In this document: piece after piece, positions 1 to 10,629 of the stretch
Layout of the letters: each line of letters starts with the position of its first letter
How positions within the stretch are numbered: the first letter of the stretch is position 1
DNA from: Chamaecyparis obtusa
Taxonomy: Eukaryota; Streptophyta; Pinopsida; Cupressales; Cupressaceae
DNA: 64,000 nt
Assembly (NCBI GenBank): GCA_027943335.1
Contig: BSBK01006037.1
Coordinates: 26,001-90,000, forward strand
Direction: 5' to 3'
Notes under the pieces: model-generated
Seen by the model: only the letters and a program-made list of their open reading frames with translations
What the model was told of the DNA's origin: nothing
The model's database searches: none
Made by a program: the position numbers and the translations under genes

Positions 1-704
1 TTTGCTTTGGGCTTATTGGAAGTCTTTGACTTCCCACAGGATTTGGATCTACCCTTATTGTCAGACTTATTGTCATTTCTCTTCCCTCTTTCAGTGGATC
101 TCCCACGAACAGCAAGGGCTTCTTTTTCTGAAATAGAAGCCTTTCTCTGCATCTCCTCTGATAGCAGTGAAGACACCGCATCATCCATTTTGAAGGTGAC
201 TAAAGTGCTTCCGAGAGCCATCACAAGATGGTCCCATGAATCCGATAAAGAACACAAAAGTGTGTAGCAACGATCCTCCTCCTCTAACTTGACACCAGCT
301 GATGTCAATTGTGCAACCAGTAGATTAAATGCATTTAAATGATCCGTTAAGGATCCACCTTCCTCCATTCGTAGAGAGTAAAACTTCTTCCTCAGGAACA
401 ACTTGTTCACCAAATATTTGGCCTGATACACAGCCACAAGTCTTTCCCACAAACTATTTGTGGTTTTCTCATCTAGAACATTCAAAAGAACTGCATCAGT
501 TAAACAAAGTCTTATGAGACCCTTAGCTTTACGGTCTTTGTTATCCCAATCTGCTTAAGCTATAGTTGCTAGTCTTGTAGCACTTGAAGTTGCTTCCCAT
601 AGGTCACGATCTTCTAACATGTCTTCCATCTTGAGTTTCCACAACTTGAAATCAGTGCCATTAAATTTCTCCACCTCCATTCTTCCATATGATGAACTTG
701 CCAT
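1..704 (-). pseudogene. Copia-type gag polyprotein, 5' part, cut by window edge
   Basis: Reading the minus strand from the ATG at 704-702 gives a Copia (Ty1-type) Gag. The N-terminus carries the family pattern FNGTDFKLWKLKMEDML near residues 14-30, followed by the helical UBN2/gag-polypeptide region and a basic Lys/Arg/Ser-rich tail that runs out of the window at base 1. Gag packages element RNA in cytoplasmic particles. The frame is open except for one in-frame TAA at 557-555 (codon 50), so this copy cannot make full-length Gag. The start is supported by its position about 105 bases downstream of a primer-binding site and LTR in the same orientation. Protease, integrase and RT would lie to the left, outside the window. 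Confidence 0.85.
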
Positions 705-809
705 CTCAATTTGCAAATAAGATTCAGAATGCTCTGCAAAAAAATCCCACTCAAACTTGAGATTAGCTCAAAAAACCCTACCCAACAACTAGGATCAAAA
801 GTTGATCAA

Positions 810-821
810 GCTCTGATACCA
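810..821 (-). other. Primer-binding site (initiator tRNA-Met type)
   Basis: The minus strand reads TGGTATCAGAGC, the standard plant primer-binding site complementary to the 3' end of initiator tRNA-Met. It lies two bases inside the LTR boundary at 824 and just upstream of the gag start at 704, fixing the orientation of the element as minus. Confidence 0.9.
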
Positions 822-823
822 CT

Positions 824-1671
824 TGTAAGGAAACTCAGGTGCTGAAACAGCTTCCTATGCTAATATCTATAGGAGAGTATTGTGCAAATTCTTATAAATC
901 CTTACAATTTTAGATTCATTAGCTACTTTAACAAAGATATTGCAACCACATACCATGCATATAGAAAAAATAGAGAATGACACAATGATATACCCTGGGG
1001 AAAACCTTTTGGTAAAAAACCCCAGGACTCCAAAACCTGCACAATGTATTATCTTCAACACAAAGATTACAATACACTTGCAATGCAAGTTCTTTCAGGA
1101 AATGATAGACAAAGCCAACAAGACTTAAATTTTTGTTATATCTCGCCCATAGGAGCAGCATCATATATATAGACTCCTCTGGACCCAAAAATAGGCACAA
1201 CCACCAAGACCCATGCACAAAGCCACATGTACACAGTTGTTACATGCAATCCTAAGAATAGGCGTCCATCCCTAGAATAGACTATGACAACTTGTCATAG
1301 AATCCGCCAAAAATAACGGTCACAAGAGAAGTGTAAGAGAATCTGTCATACCAACCTATTTTTGGCATATTCTCTTACACACACCAACCGCTTCTTCTTG
1401 GGCACCCAAATAGGCCCAAGTCATAAGATGCTCTTACACCTGTCATAGCACATTCCTTAAATAGTTCTTACATGTCATAGGAATCCGTCATGACCATTTC
1501 AGTCATGATCTCCTTACGCACAAGATGCCGACACATCAAGTGGAGTGACACATCAACATGCCAACTAGACATGTACACTCACACTTAATTACATTATTTG
1601 CAAAAAATACATTTACAAAACAAATAATAAGAATAGGAATCATCCAAGGTTGAGACACCTTATTCCTAACA
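824..1671 (-). repeat. 5' LTR of the minus-strand Copia element
   Basis: This 848-bp block is bounded by TGTAAGGAA on the left and TTCCTAACA on the right, an imperfect terminal inverted repeat with the usual TG...CA ends. The PBS is two bases to its left. A TATA-like run lies at 1163-1172 in the sense of the element and could drive its RNA. The partner 3' LTR is beyond base 1, so insertion age cannot be estimated. Short open frames inside it (for example 928-1218 minus) have no recognisable content and are treated as chance. Confidence 0.8.
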
Positions 1672-2429
1672 TGCCTTGCTGTCTTCCACATGCATAACAC
1701 CCATGGGAGTGTGGGAGAATGCACCTTCTAGGTCATCCAGTGTGGATTTGAATGGATACCTCTTAAACACATATCTCTTCTTCTCTGCCACATTACATAC
1801 AATGAGATTAGCCATTACTTACTTGTATATTGCTTTCCAAATGATCTCAAAGACTTCTAAATCAGCCTGACAGATTAGGGCTTCCGCAACCAATCAAATG
1901 CACTACTAAACATTGGTGAATCAATCTACAATCCTTCACAATCAAATGCTAGGGATCCTCTTCTCTCCAATGACTCTGAATTCGAATGCAATGAGAGATC
2001 TAAAAGCTTCTGTGTACTTTAAAGTAAGAATTGCAGCATTAATGCTTGCTATGTAAACCAGGTTGTCACTGATAATTTCCAACTTTCATTCTGTAATCAA
2101 TCAGCTAGTGCGCTCTTGCACATAGGTTCTGCTAGTCTCCAAAAGGTTAAGTCCAAAGGCGCATAGTCTGAGGGTGAGTATACCAGCCGCACATGGGTTT
2201 AGAGCTAAATTAGCTCCCCCTATGATGCTGAGGGCCATTCATCCAGATGTAGAGGGTGTATCCACTATGGATACATCCAATACATTCTCATCAACCTTAT
2301 GCTTCTATGCCTCTGACCAAATCAAGCTCGCATCTTCTAAAGATTTCAAAAACTTGACTTCACCTTCGGTATCTAGTATTGATTCTTTTAGCCTTTTAGG
2401 GCTTTCCTGACTTTGTATCCTTGATCTAC
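1672..2429 (-). pseudogene. Degraded retroelement interior, downstream of the CCHC region
   Basis: This stretch lies between the LTR of the first element and the CCHC region of the second one, and reads best on the minus strand as a continuation of that second element. Short coding-like pieces exist (for example 2305-2517 and around 1690-1830 minus), but no protease, integrase or RT motif can be recognised. The Copia LTR at 824-1671 appears to have inserted here; the other side of that insertion is outside the window. Confidence 0.4.
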
Positions 2430-3369
2430 AAAACTTTGAGATGTGTCGAGCCTTGTTATGTGAGTGACAAATAGCTGGAGGCCTTATATTCGTCAGTGCA
2501 TTGACATGGGATACCATTTAACACTGTCTAGCTGAGTGACCATTATAGTTACATATCTGACATGTAACATTCTGAGAATTTCTTACATTTGGCTGATTCT
2601 TATTTCTCTGATTATCCTGAGTCTTTTTCTTTTGACTTGTCTTACAATTCATAGCTCTATGACCAAATTTATTGCATGAATAACAGTAACCATTGAAAAG
2701 TCTTACCTCTATATAGGTCCTTGCTATATGTCCATTTTTGTTACATGCGTAAAAAGTTTTATCTACTAGCTTGTGCTCATTCTTGGATGGTTCAACATGA
2801 TCTTTAGTCTAACTTTCAGTCTCCTTAGCATCTGAGGTTTCTTCTGGTTCTTTCATTCTTGCTCGCATGTTGTCAATCTGATTTTGTGCTTCATTGAATC
2901 CAATGCCACTAGTATCTCCTTTAAGCTTCCGAGAATATAATTGAGATTCAATTAGATCCTTGCTTGTGTGTAATTTATCAATGTGATTCTTAGCCTCTTT
3001 CAATTCAGATTCCAAGCTTTCTTTTGTGTTTCTTATCTCCAAGATTTTCATGTTTTCTTGCCTCAATTATTCATTCAGTTGAAGGTTTTCTTTGATCTGT
3101 TCATCATAGACTTCTTGATTGTTGGTTAGCCTATCATTTAATTCTTCAATCTATTCTTTCAGGGATGAATTTTCTTCATTCATCTTCTTGATCATTATCC
3201 CTAAATCACTGGTAGAGAATTATTTCAAATCTTTTCTTAGCCTTTTGATGACTGCTTGAGCATCACTAACTTTTTCTTTTAGTTCTTCAATTTCTTTTTC
3301 AGATCTATCCAGGTCTTCAAGAGCAGCTTCAAGATTTCTTTTCAGATGTTTCATTTCTACATTGTCCAT
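2430..3369 (-). pseudogene. Coiled-coil plus CCHC zinc-knuckle gag-like protein, degraded
   Basis: From an ATG at 3369-3367 the minus strand encodes about 180 residues of heptad-rich, Glu/Lys-rich coiled coil, including the open piece 3066-2809. A series of CCHC zinc knuckles follows. CYSCNKFGHRAMNC at 2685-2645 and CQICNYNGHSARQC at 2562-2521 are perfect C-x2-C-x4-H-x4-C boxes. A damaged box (FYACNKNGH) precedes them, and a third (ICHSHNKARHISKFC, first Cys pair altered) follows in another frame. At least four in-frame stops and one frameshift break it. Knuckles of this kind bind RNA in retroelement Gag. The long N-terminal coiled coil instead of a normal capsid-like domain is unusual. The PBS-like site at 3410-3421 just upstream supports a retroelement origin. 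Confidence 0.7.
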
Positions 3370-3409
3370 GATCTCCTCAAGTGGTTAAACTTATTTTTTG
3401 AGGACCGGA

Positions 3410-3421
3410 GCTCTAATACCA
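3410..3421 (-). other. Primer-binding site, variant
   Basis: The minus strand reads TGGTATTAGAGC, one transition away from the initiator tRNA-Met site TGGTATCAGAGC. It lies 40 bases upstream of the gag-like ATG at 3369. Confidence 0.7.
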
Positions 3422-3432
3422 AATTTTAGGAG

Positions 3433-4496
3433 TGGGAACACTGAGATGGGGGGGTGAATCAGTGTTCACTATATTTAATCTTTTTACTTTTCTCTTTAAA
3501 CTTAACTTGAATGCTTAAGTACTAAAATGAACATCAACATAAACAAGATAGATGAACACAACACATAGCACCAATATGGTTACGGGGAAACCCAAATAGG
3601 TAAAACCCCGGTGGGAATTGACACCCACTAATAATTTGTACTAGTGTCTTATGATCCTTGTTAGAAGATTTTTAACCCTATTAGGAGTTATCTTTACATT
3701 ACATTTAGTACAGTGACCTAGTCAAGGGTCAGGCCCTATTAGGAGTCTTTTACAATAACCCTGTTAGGGGTGTGGACACACTGTCCTAGAGCTCATTTCT
3801 CAAGTGGTGAAGGCTACAACTTTTTGATCTCAGATACACACTATATCTGCTGGATGAACTAGCACTGTGACACAGCTTGTCTGATCAGTTCCTTTGATGC
3901 TCTGATGCTTTGACCTCTTGTAAAGCTCTAATATATCATAACAACTCTTTGCATACTTTTGCTTTGCTTATTTCAAATATATATCAACTCCCATACCTAA
4001 TTACAAAGGTGCATCTAATATTTATTTGCGCATACCAAACAATTAGCTAGGTCGGCCTATAACCGATTACATACAATGCTTCCAAATGAATTGGCTCAAG
4101 TGTGTTTAGAAAAAAACATAATTATATGTCTACAACCTAATTAAAATAGGTGCATAGCCCTTACATAACAATAATATAGTCGCTAATTATTTTACCATTA
4201 GTTGGCTACATACACTGTTCTATTCTGGCATTCACTGGCTGTGTAACTTCAACTGTCTGTATCTTCCTCATACCAAATCTTCTGATCATGCACTCTTAAA
4301 CTTAGCATGAATATGGTCTTACCAACTTAATTTCTATGACACATACCATAATTCTATCATATGCATGTGCAATGATGCTCTATCCTTTAGGTACTCTGTA
4401 CACTATCCAATCTTCAACACTTAGCCAATTTTTGATCTTCTTATCATGAGCATTGACTCCAAAACATTATATGACTTTGTTGCAATAATGACAACA
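3433..4496 (-). repeat. Probable LTR of the coiled-coil/CCHC element
   Basis: The block starts TGGGAACA about 11 bases from the PBS and ends GACAACA, giving TG...CA ends, but the outer edge is inferred. Near the PBS side it has a 9-bp perfect inverted repeat, GAACACTGA (3436-3444) and TCAGTGTTC (3459-3467), around a G-run. The same arrangement, a short G-rich run followed by diverged LTR-like sequence, recurs at about 22000 and 43640, so three diverged members of one LTR family are present in the same orientation. Confidence 0.55.
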
Positions 4497-5059
4497 CTAT
4501 ATTAAGTCATATACACTAGTATAGTCAACTTTCCAATAGATGCATGAGCTATTCATGATTGTAGAAGAAATTTGGTCACAATAGAGAAGGATGGGAAGAT
4601 ATCTTCTTCAGTTCCTTTGAAGAAAGTAGAGGGAGAAGTGATAGAAATTTGAGCATGATGAAGAGTTATTGTTCTAAAAATCAGAATCTAGAGGTTAGTA
4701 TGGATTGTAAGCATGATCCTGGAAGCAGACCAGAGAACATGTTGGCATCAGATGATTAAAAGAGTAAGGTATTTCATAAGAAGACTTACGATTATAAGAA
4801 GTCTTGTGAGAAAGATAAATTAGACATCGAGAGGTGAAGAGTTGGTAGTAAGAGTTAAATTTACTATCATTTGTTGATGTGATACAGAGTGCTAAGTGGA
4901 TTGGATTGATGGATTTGGCAGAGGGTAGAGCTGACTTTTGGAGAAAGGAGGATACAGATAAAGAAGATATGTGGGTTAAGAATGTGCATGAGATTTATAT
5001 TTCCTAAATCCTATAAGATGTTCATAAGTTCATCTTCTGGAAGATATTTTCCTCACCTG
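4497..5059. other. No supported gene
   Basis: Purine-rich plus strand with short broken frames. It could be a retroelement 3' end belonging to the LTR-like sequence on its right, but no domain motif is visible. Confidence 0.4.
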
Positions 5060-5800
5060 GGGTGTCTCATGTAGGAGAATCCTAGGGTTGTTGGCAATCT
5101 TACATCACCCAAAAATATTTCCTTTTCACTTTGTTCTTGTTTTCCTATTTCTATGTTTTGTGTAGAGATCCTTCCAATTGGCTTGTTATACCATGTGATC
5201 CTAATGACGTGTTCAAGACATCCTGAAGATATTTTGTCTGTGTTCTCACCTTGGTCTATTCTTTCTTGATGAAAATTTCTTCAATTTGGGTCTGGTCCTA
5301 TTTTTTCTTCATGTTCTAATAGTCAGATTGGACATTCAAATCTTGCAAAGCTATTCTACTATCAAAAAAACTTAATTGCACATTGTTTGATGTTCCTTCT
5401 TTCGTGGATGACCTCCTTGTTTAATCTCGTGGCATTTAATTCATATTTAGATGATTTCTTATGTATTTAGGTCCTTCCCTATATATTGCAATATGTTTTT
5501 CTTCTTTCCTGGACAATGCAATCAGTCTATCCAACTTGTGGCATACGATCTTATTTGTGGCTTTGGCTCCTTAGTTAAAAAGATCTTGGTAATTAGACTT
5601 TGAGAGGTTAACATCTAGTATGGATCTATATTTATGAATGTAATCAAGCTTGTGTATCTTATAATGTAATATGGCAGGCATCTAGACATGTATGATGTAA
5701 ATCTTGAGTATATGATAATATGAAGGCCTACAAGGCAAGTTTATTGTTCATTATTGAGTTATTATTATTTTGAGTTGGTTGTTTCTGCTATGTTGACTCT
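5060..5800 (+). repeat. LTR-like remnant related to the gypsy LTR at 54879-55642
   Basis: Two stretches match the better preserved gypsy LTR further right: the start (GGCAATCTTACATCA region) and the middle (TTAGGTCCTTCCCTAT followed by a T-rich tract and CAATGCAATC). The minus-strand gypsy LTR near 19100 also has the TTAGGTC...CCTAT motif. Boundaries are approximate and no PBS is seen on the right, so it is probably a solo or broken LTR. Confidence 0.45.
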
Positions 5801-5879
5801 TTTTGCATGGTTGGACCATCTCCATTGGGGAAACTCTATCCATGACTACATTAGTTTGTGTTTGGTTGAATAAGGGGAG

Positions 5880-7134
5880 TACCCTTCATTGCATTTCCTA
5901 ACTTTAAGTTATATTAAGTAAGATAAGTCACTTTTTACGACAAGGTAATAAACAACCCATAACATTAAAGAAATATTGAATTGTTTATATTTCTAAGGTA
6001 GCTATTCATCTTTATCTACTTCATTCTTACTTGTACAATCATCTCCCATCTAGCCATTTAAAGAGACAAAACATGTATTTTTCCATGCAAAACAAAAATA
6101 AAACTTTAGAGTTGTCCATAAAAATGAAAAGGTTTTAGCCAAGAAACAATGGTGAAGTTCATCCATGTACAACTAATAATTAGCTAATGGTGTAATAATT
6201 AAAGGTTACACATGATATTGGAATGCATGCAACTCTCATCCGAAAAGAAAACTTGCCAATTTTTCATATACATTCAAGATTGCTTCACCAATTTAGAAAT
6301 TTAGAGAAATTTCTTACAAAATCCATCTTCTACACATTCTACAATCATTTGATTCTATGAGATCTTGTTTCTTTGATGCAACTTATCAAATAGCTGAGTG
6401 CAACATTTGTGCTTCCCCCTTTGCATACATATATACCATATCATCTCACCATCTAGCCTATAAGCCATTTAGGCTAAACCTATGGAGTTAGGTTTGACAT
6501 TCTATTACAATAGCATCACATAATAACACATTTTGTGAAGCATTTAATTTCCATGTATATTTTGTAGAAATTAAATTCAATGAAATAGAGGCTCTTTGAA
6601 GGATCCTCATCTAAACAATTTGTGTGCTTGATAGTTTAAAAATTCCTCTTTATGAAACCTCTTTCTACATTGATTGTAAACATTGTTTTTCATGAGATTT
6701 CATCTCCTTAAGGCTCTTCAAAAAATAGGTCATGTGCTTCATCATCTCTTCAACATTTTGTAAGTATGTCCACTAGGAGAATAAAAGCAACAAATCTGAC
6801 AAAAAGTTTTTATACTTGTCGTTTAGATGGATGCTCATATGCTAGCACGAGCAGAGAGGAAAATGGAAAATGCTGTGGAATTTGGGTTATTCCTACAAAT
6901 TGTATGTGCTTGAAATTTTCAATAACATCTTCAAAAAATCATTTTTTTCCATGACTTCCATCTAGATATCAAGTCATTTGTGTGTTTTCACATTTTTTTA
7001 TGCATGTTGATTGTGGAAAGAATTGAGTGTTTCTAAACCCACTTTGTCTCTTCCATTCTATGCTTATGCTACAATCTTCTCATTTTATTAGATGAGGAGT
7101 CTTTTTGTGGCATTTTGTTGAACAATTTGGGTGG
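5880..7134 (-). pseudogene. PPR-repeat protein pseudogene, C-terminal part
   Basis: On the minus strand this AT-rich stretch contains decayed pentatricopeptide repeats of the PLS type. LFNKMPQKDSSS (7128-7090) and QLFDKLHQRNKIS (6396-6358) match the repeat core LFDxMPQRNVxSWNAMI. The second is followed by an in-frame stop where Trp is expected, then by NQMIVECVEDGF. Between them are further repeat-like phrases (VDILTKC, LFFEEP). PPR proteins bind organelle RNA and act in editing, splicing or stability in chloroplasts and mitochondria. This copy has many stops and frameshifts. It is continuous with 15015-16100: a 7.9-kb LTR element was inserted into it. The end beyond about 6240 is not recognisable. 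Confidence 0.7.
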
Positions 7135-7479
7135 TGTTGATACCCATATAGACCCCAGTATTTAAACTTTCAGAGTAGGGTCTTGAATCTCTTTGAACTA
7201 AGTTCAAAGAGGTTCAAAGTGGTTCAGTTTGCATAAGCAAGTTCACAGTTTAGAGTTCGAGTTTCTAGAGCCAAAGTTCATGTTTCAATTTCAGATGAAC
7301 GCCATTGTCAGGCTTGAAATGTGAATTCAAGATGAAGATTCAGTTTTTCGATTTCAAACCCATAGTCCAAAATGCAGATTTTGAGATAGGGTATCTCGGG
7401 TGATATAGATAGGGGTGTGCCTTTTTCAACAATATTTGATCCGTTTCAATTCAGAATGTACTAAGGAGAATATTATGAA

Positions 7480-8260
7480 TGATCAAGTAGAAGATGAGCT
7501 AAAACAAATTGGAGTCAAATCAAGTGGGAATGATCAAAGTTCTACCAATGTCAGTGGTAACTTTGATAGACAAAAAATGCCCTCAACTAAAGAATCATTT
7601 ACAGGGAGAAGTGTTGGAGGGATAAGTTTTTCAATTACCACAGACAGTGCAAGGAACAACTTTAATAATGTAGACAGTGGTGATGGTGTAGTGGTTGGTA
7701 TTGTTATTCTTCTACAGGCACTTGTTGCAGGAGGACAAGTAAAGTTTTCAAGCTCCACTACATCTGTTGCACCTCTTCCTGGTGTTCATTCTAGAAGTGC
7801 TTTGTCAGATGAAATCAATCATTCATCTTCAGCAAGAGTTGTGATAAATACTTCATCATCAGGAGATAGCTTAAATCTCTAGGACTCTGATCATCGGTTT
7901 GAGCATATTTCGCTTTTGTTGGTTCTTCTTCACTTCCTTATGCACAAAGGGCCTTACAAGTTTGAGCTATATAAGATATTTTGTTCCTGGCTTGCACTCA
8001 TCTAGAGAGTAGAAACACTATTACTTCTATGTCAGAATGGCCTGAATGGCTCTTGGAGGTTCTTGTTTCCCATTTTGAAATGGCCTCAAACAAAGTATGG
8101 ACTGATGTTGGCATTCGGGAGATTGAAGATCTTGTTCACAATTTTTATAAGTATAATGTTAAAACATTCTATGCGTCAAAAAGATGGTTGGAAGAGTATT
8201 GACGTGAATAAGGAATTGTAGGCATGCTGAAAGGAGTCGTGGGTGCCTAAAGAAGTTCAG
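7480..8260 (+). pseudogene. Captured fragment of a SPIRRIG-type BEACH-domain gene
   Basis: The plus strand reads as an internal part of the large plant BEACH/WD40 protein SPIRRIG (BCHC class), upstream of its BEACH domain. In order I see GGISFSIT (about 7617), GDGVVVGIV (about 7680), INTSSSGDSLNL just before a stop at 7880, DHRFEH (about 7890), SLPYAQRALQ and FLACTHLESRN (7925-8010), EWPEWLLEVLVS (8035-8070) and, in another frame, MRQKDGWK (8171-8194). These are colinear with the family from memory. SPIRRIG acts in membrane trafficking and mRNA-granule regulation; this fragment carries no BEACH domain and has several stops and frame changes, so it is not functional. It lies inside an LTR, and a shorter copy is in the 3' LTR. 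Confidence 0.75.
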
Positions 8261-8844
8261 AATTACACAAAGGAGTTGGTCGATGCTCAGAAGTAAAGGG
8301 TTGAGTCAAAAAATATGCTCATGACATGGTGCACAAAAACTTAATATCAAGTCACAAAGTTTGGAAGCTCTCGGGCATATAATTGAAAGACCTGATATGT
8401 CCCTCAAAGAGATCTCCATTCTAATAGTGAAACTGATACTATAAACAACTCCAAGTTCAGAATATGAGCCCATGGTGAACATAAGAAGAATGAGCGCAAA
8501 CTACTTGACAAAATGGAGGCTCTCAATCATGAAACACGAGGAAGCTTGAAGGCTTGTGACTGACTGCAAGAGATGAAGGAACAAGTGTCGACTTTCATCA
8601 AACCCAATAGGTTGGAGCATCGACAACTCATGTATTCTGTTTGACAGAATGTCGATGACCGCACATGACACATGTATGAAGGCCCACAACTCCAAATGGT
8701 AAATACGTGAACAACCGGTATAGGTGAAATGTTTGACAAAATGATCATTCTGACACAACTTACAAGCGGTGGCACCACGCTTTATCTTCTTAATAAAATG
8801 TCGAGTTAAACATTGGTAAAGAGAACCATGCCAGATATGTCTTT

Positions 8845-9581
8845 GTGACTAATAAGATAGGGGAGTTGATTCACAAGAAGAATGGGATTGACTATTCCTT
8901 AACTAGAGCATGTCGTGTCACTATCAAAATTTATCAAGCAAAAGATTTGAAGAAGAGACTTTTAGCACATGACATAAGTGATCTATTTTTCAAATTAAGA
9001 TTGGAGGGTATTACACACAAGTCAAGTGAGATTAAGGGCATGGTTGATCAAAATGGAGTATTGATGGTGATCAGAATTTTGATTTTGATGTTAAAGGTTT
9101 TAAGAGTGCTTAGCTTTCAGTACAAGTGTGTGGAAAGAGTCTGTTTGGATTTGATGAGCTGATTAATATGTGCCAAAATATTTCTATGAAACTTTTGATG
9201 GATATCAGTGATGGTATTAGTGAAGGGGAGGTCAAGTGGTATGATCTTTTCATAAAAGATGGGAAAAAGAGGCTGCTAGAGAAGGTTCAGATGAACGTTG
9301 TGGTAGGTATAGCTGAGCCAGAACAACATAAATGTGTATTTGTTGGAAGCTGTAATGTTGGGAATGCTAGGCCACCAGAGCTCTTGTTTGTTTGGATTCC
9401 AATATTTGGTGCTTATCGAATAATGGCTATTAGCACACAGGAATGCGATTATCCACCAAGGTCACCATTTACAGATTGTGGAAAGGATTGGCTTGAGACT
9501 CTTAGGAAACATATTGGCAGACACCTTGCAAAGTGTCTCATGCAACATGGGAAAATGTCCATGAACGTGTCAACTGTTTAA
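8845..9581 (+). pseudogene. Captured fragment of a C2-domain/inositol-phosphatase-like (EEP) gene
   Basis: Two overlapping frames encode first a C2 domain: RACRVTIKIYQAKDLKK, then FFKLRLEG, then after a frame change NFDFDVKGF and a stop, then VCGKSLFGFDELI. The second part is the start of an endonuclease/exonuclease/phosphatase fold: WNVGN-type beta strand (here CNVGNARPPE), QECDYPPRSPF and FTDCGKDWLETLRKHIG (about 9440-9520). That order, C2 then EEP, fits a plant C2/inositol-polyphosphate-phosphatase-like protein. The catalytic core is not present beyond the first motifs, and a stop ends the frame at 9579-9581. It is a second host-gene capture in the same LTR, about 600 bases downstream of the BEACH fragment. 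Confidence 0.65.
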
Positions 9582-10524
9582 GTGCCTTAGTCATTAAATC
9601 TCATCTTTCCCAAAATGACATTGATGAGAAATCAGTTAGAAATTAGAAACTTAAGAAAGAGATGTGTTTATTTGGGAGTTAGCATTATGATGTTGTAATA
9701 TTAGAATAAAATAATTATGGACAACATTATATGAAGGAAAGATAAAAGTAAAACCATCGAAAAGAAGACCTTACCAAGAAATGGTTATGCTGATAACCGA
9801 AAGGTCACGGGAATGATTGATGTTAAATATGCCTCAGTAGGTAGGAGGAGGGGTCTGGATTCTACTGACCCTAGAGACTTGGAGCTACAGGAGTGAGTTT
9901 TTTTTTTTTTAGTTTGTAGGGGTAGGTGTAGGGGATAGTTTCTTTCGGGGATTTGTGAATGCAAAAATAGAGGATCTGTAGCATCTTTCTGTAAATTCAA
10001 AGGAATAAAGTTTTTGTGTATTGGAGCTTTGAGTCTAGATGCTTGCTTTGTTGTTGATATTAATATGTGAGTTAATTCAATTCCCTCTGAAAGCTATTTT
10101 ATTTCATTCAATCATAGATGTGTTTATCATTTGGACTTTGAGCCAAAGTTATTTATGTATTTGGAAGAATTGATGCGTCTCTTTCTTTCTATGTTCTTCA
10201 TAATGTTAGGGTCAGATAAATGGTCTTTGTATTATTAATTCTCTATTTTTATTTGTTTAGTTTCTTCACATCTATGTCCTGTTTATGAGTAGATGTTTGT
10301 CTGCCTTTTTATATTTTCTAGTTAAAAGCATCTAAGTTCGTATGTTAGGTAAATTCATTGTAAATCCTACACAGGGAGTTGTACCCAGATAATTCAAAGG
10401 GCACTTACACTTTTCAATAGAGAAGTGACCCAACTGTTAGTGTAGATTAAGTCTTCTTTTTTTGGGCATTTGGGGTCAATTTGTAATCATTTTGTTTGAA
10501 GACCAATCTGTTCACCAACAGATT

Positions 10525-10544
10525 TTTGGTGACTTTACTGGGGA
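10525..10544 (+). other. Primer-binding site of the Tat/Ogre-like class
   Basis: TTTGGTGACTTTACTGGGGA begins five bases after the LTR end at 10520. It resembles the TTTGGCGACTCTGCTGGGGA sites found in several plant Ty3/gypsy Tat-lineage elements. The tRNA assignment is not certain. A second, partial match (TTGGCGACTCT) lies just before the ORF, at about 10615-10625. Confidence 0.65.
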
Positions 10545-10629
10545 AGAGGAATTGAAGATTAGTGTCATATTTTATTCCCCTAGTTATTTTTGAAATATCT
10601 TGTGTATGCAGGATTGGCGACTCTATAAA

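Larger units (their letters stand above)
7135..10520 (+). repeat. 5' LTR (3386 bp)
   Basis: The left terminal repeat runs from TGTTGATACCC to TTCACCAACA. It is about 1 kb longer than its partner because the 3' copy lacks the equivalent of roughly 7910-8930. A minus-strand open frame at 8501-8758, inside the segment missing from the 3' copy, has no recognised domain. Confidence 0.82.

Noticed and set aside
810..821. tRNA-Met gene fragments at the TGGTATCAGAGC sites
   Set aside because: They are 12-13-base primer-binding sites next to LTR ends, with no tRNA cloverleaf around them.
8501..8778. Minus-strand ORFs as a gene in the 5' LTR
   Set aside because: Two overlapping frames have no known domain and lie in a segment missing from the 3' LTR; kept only as a note.
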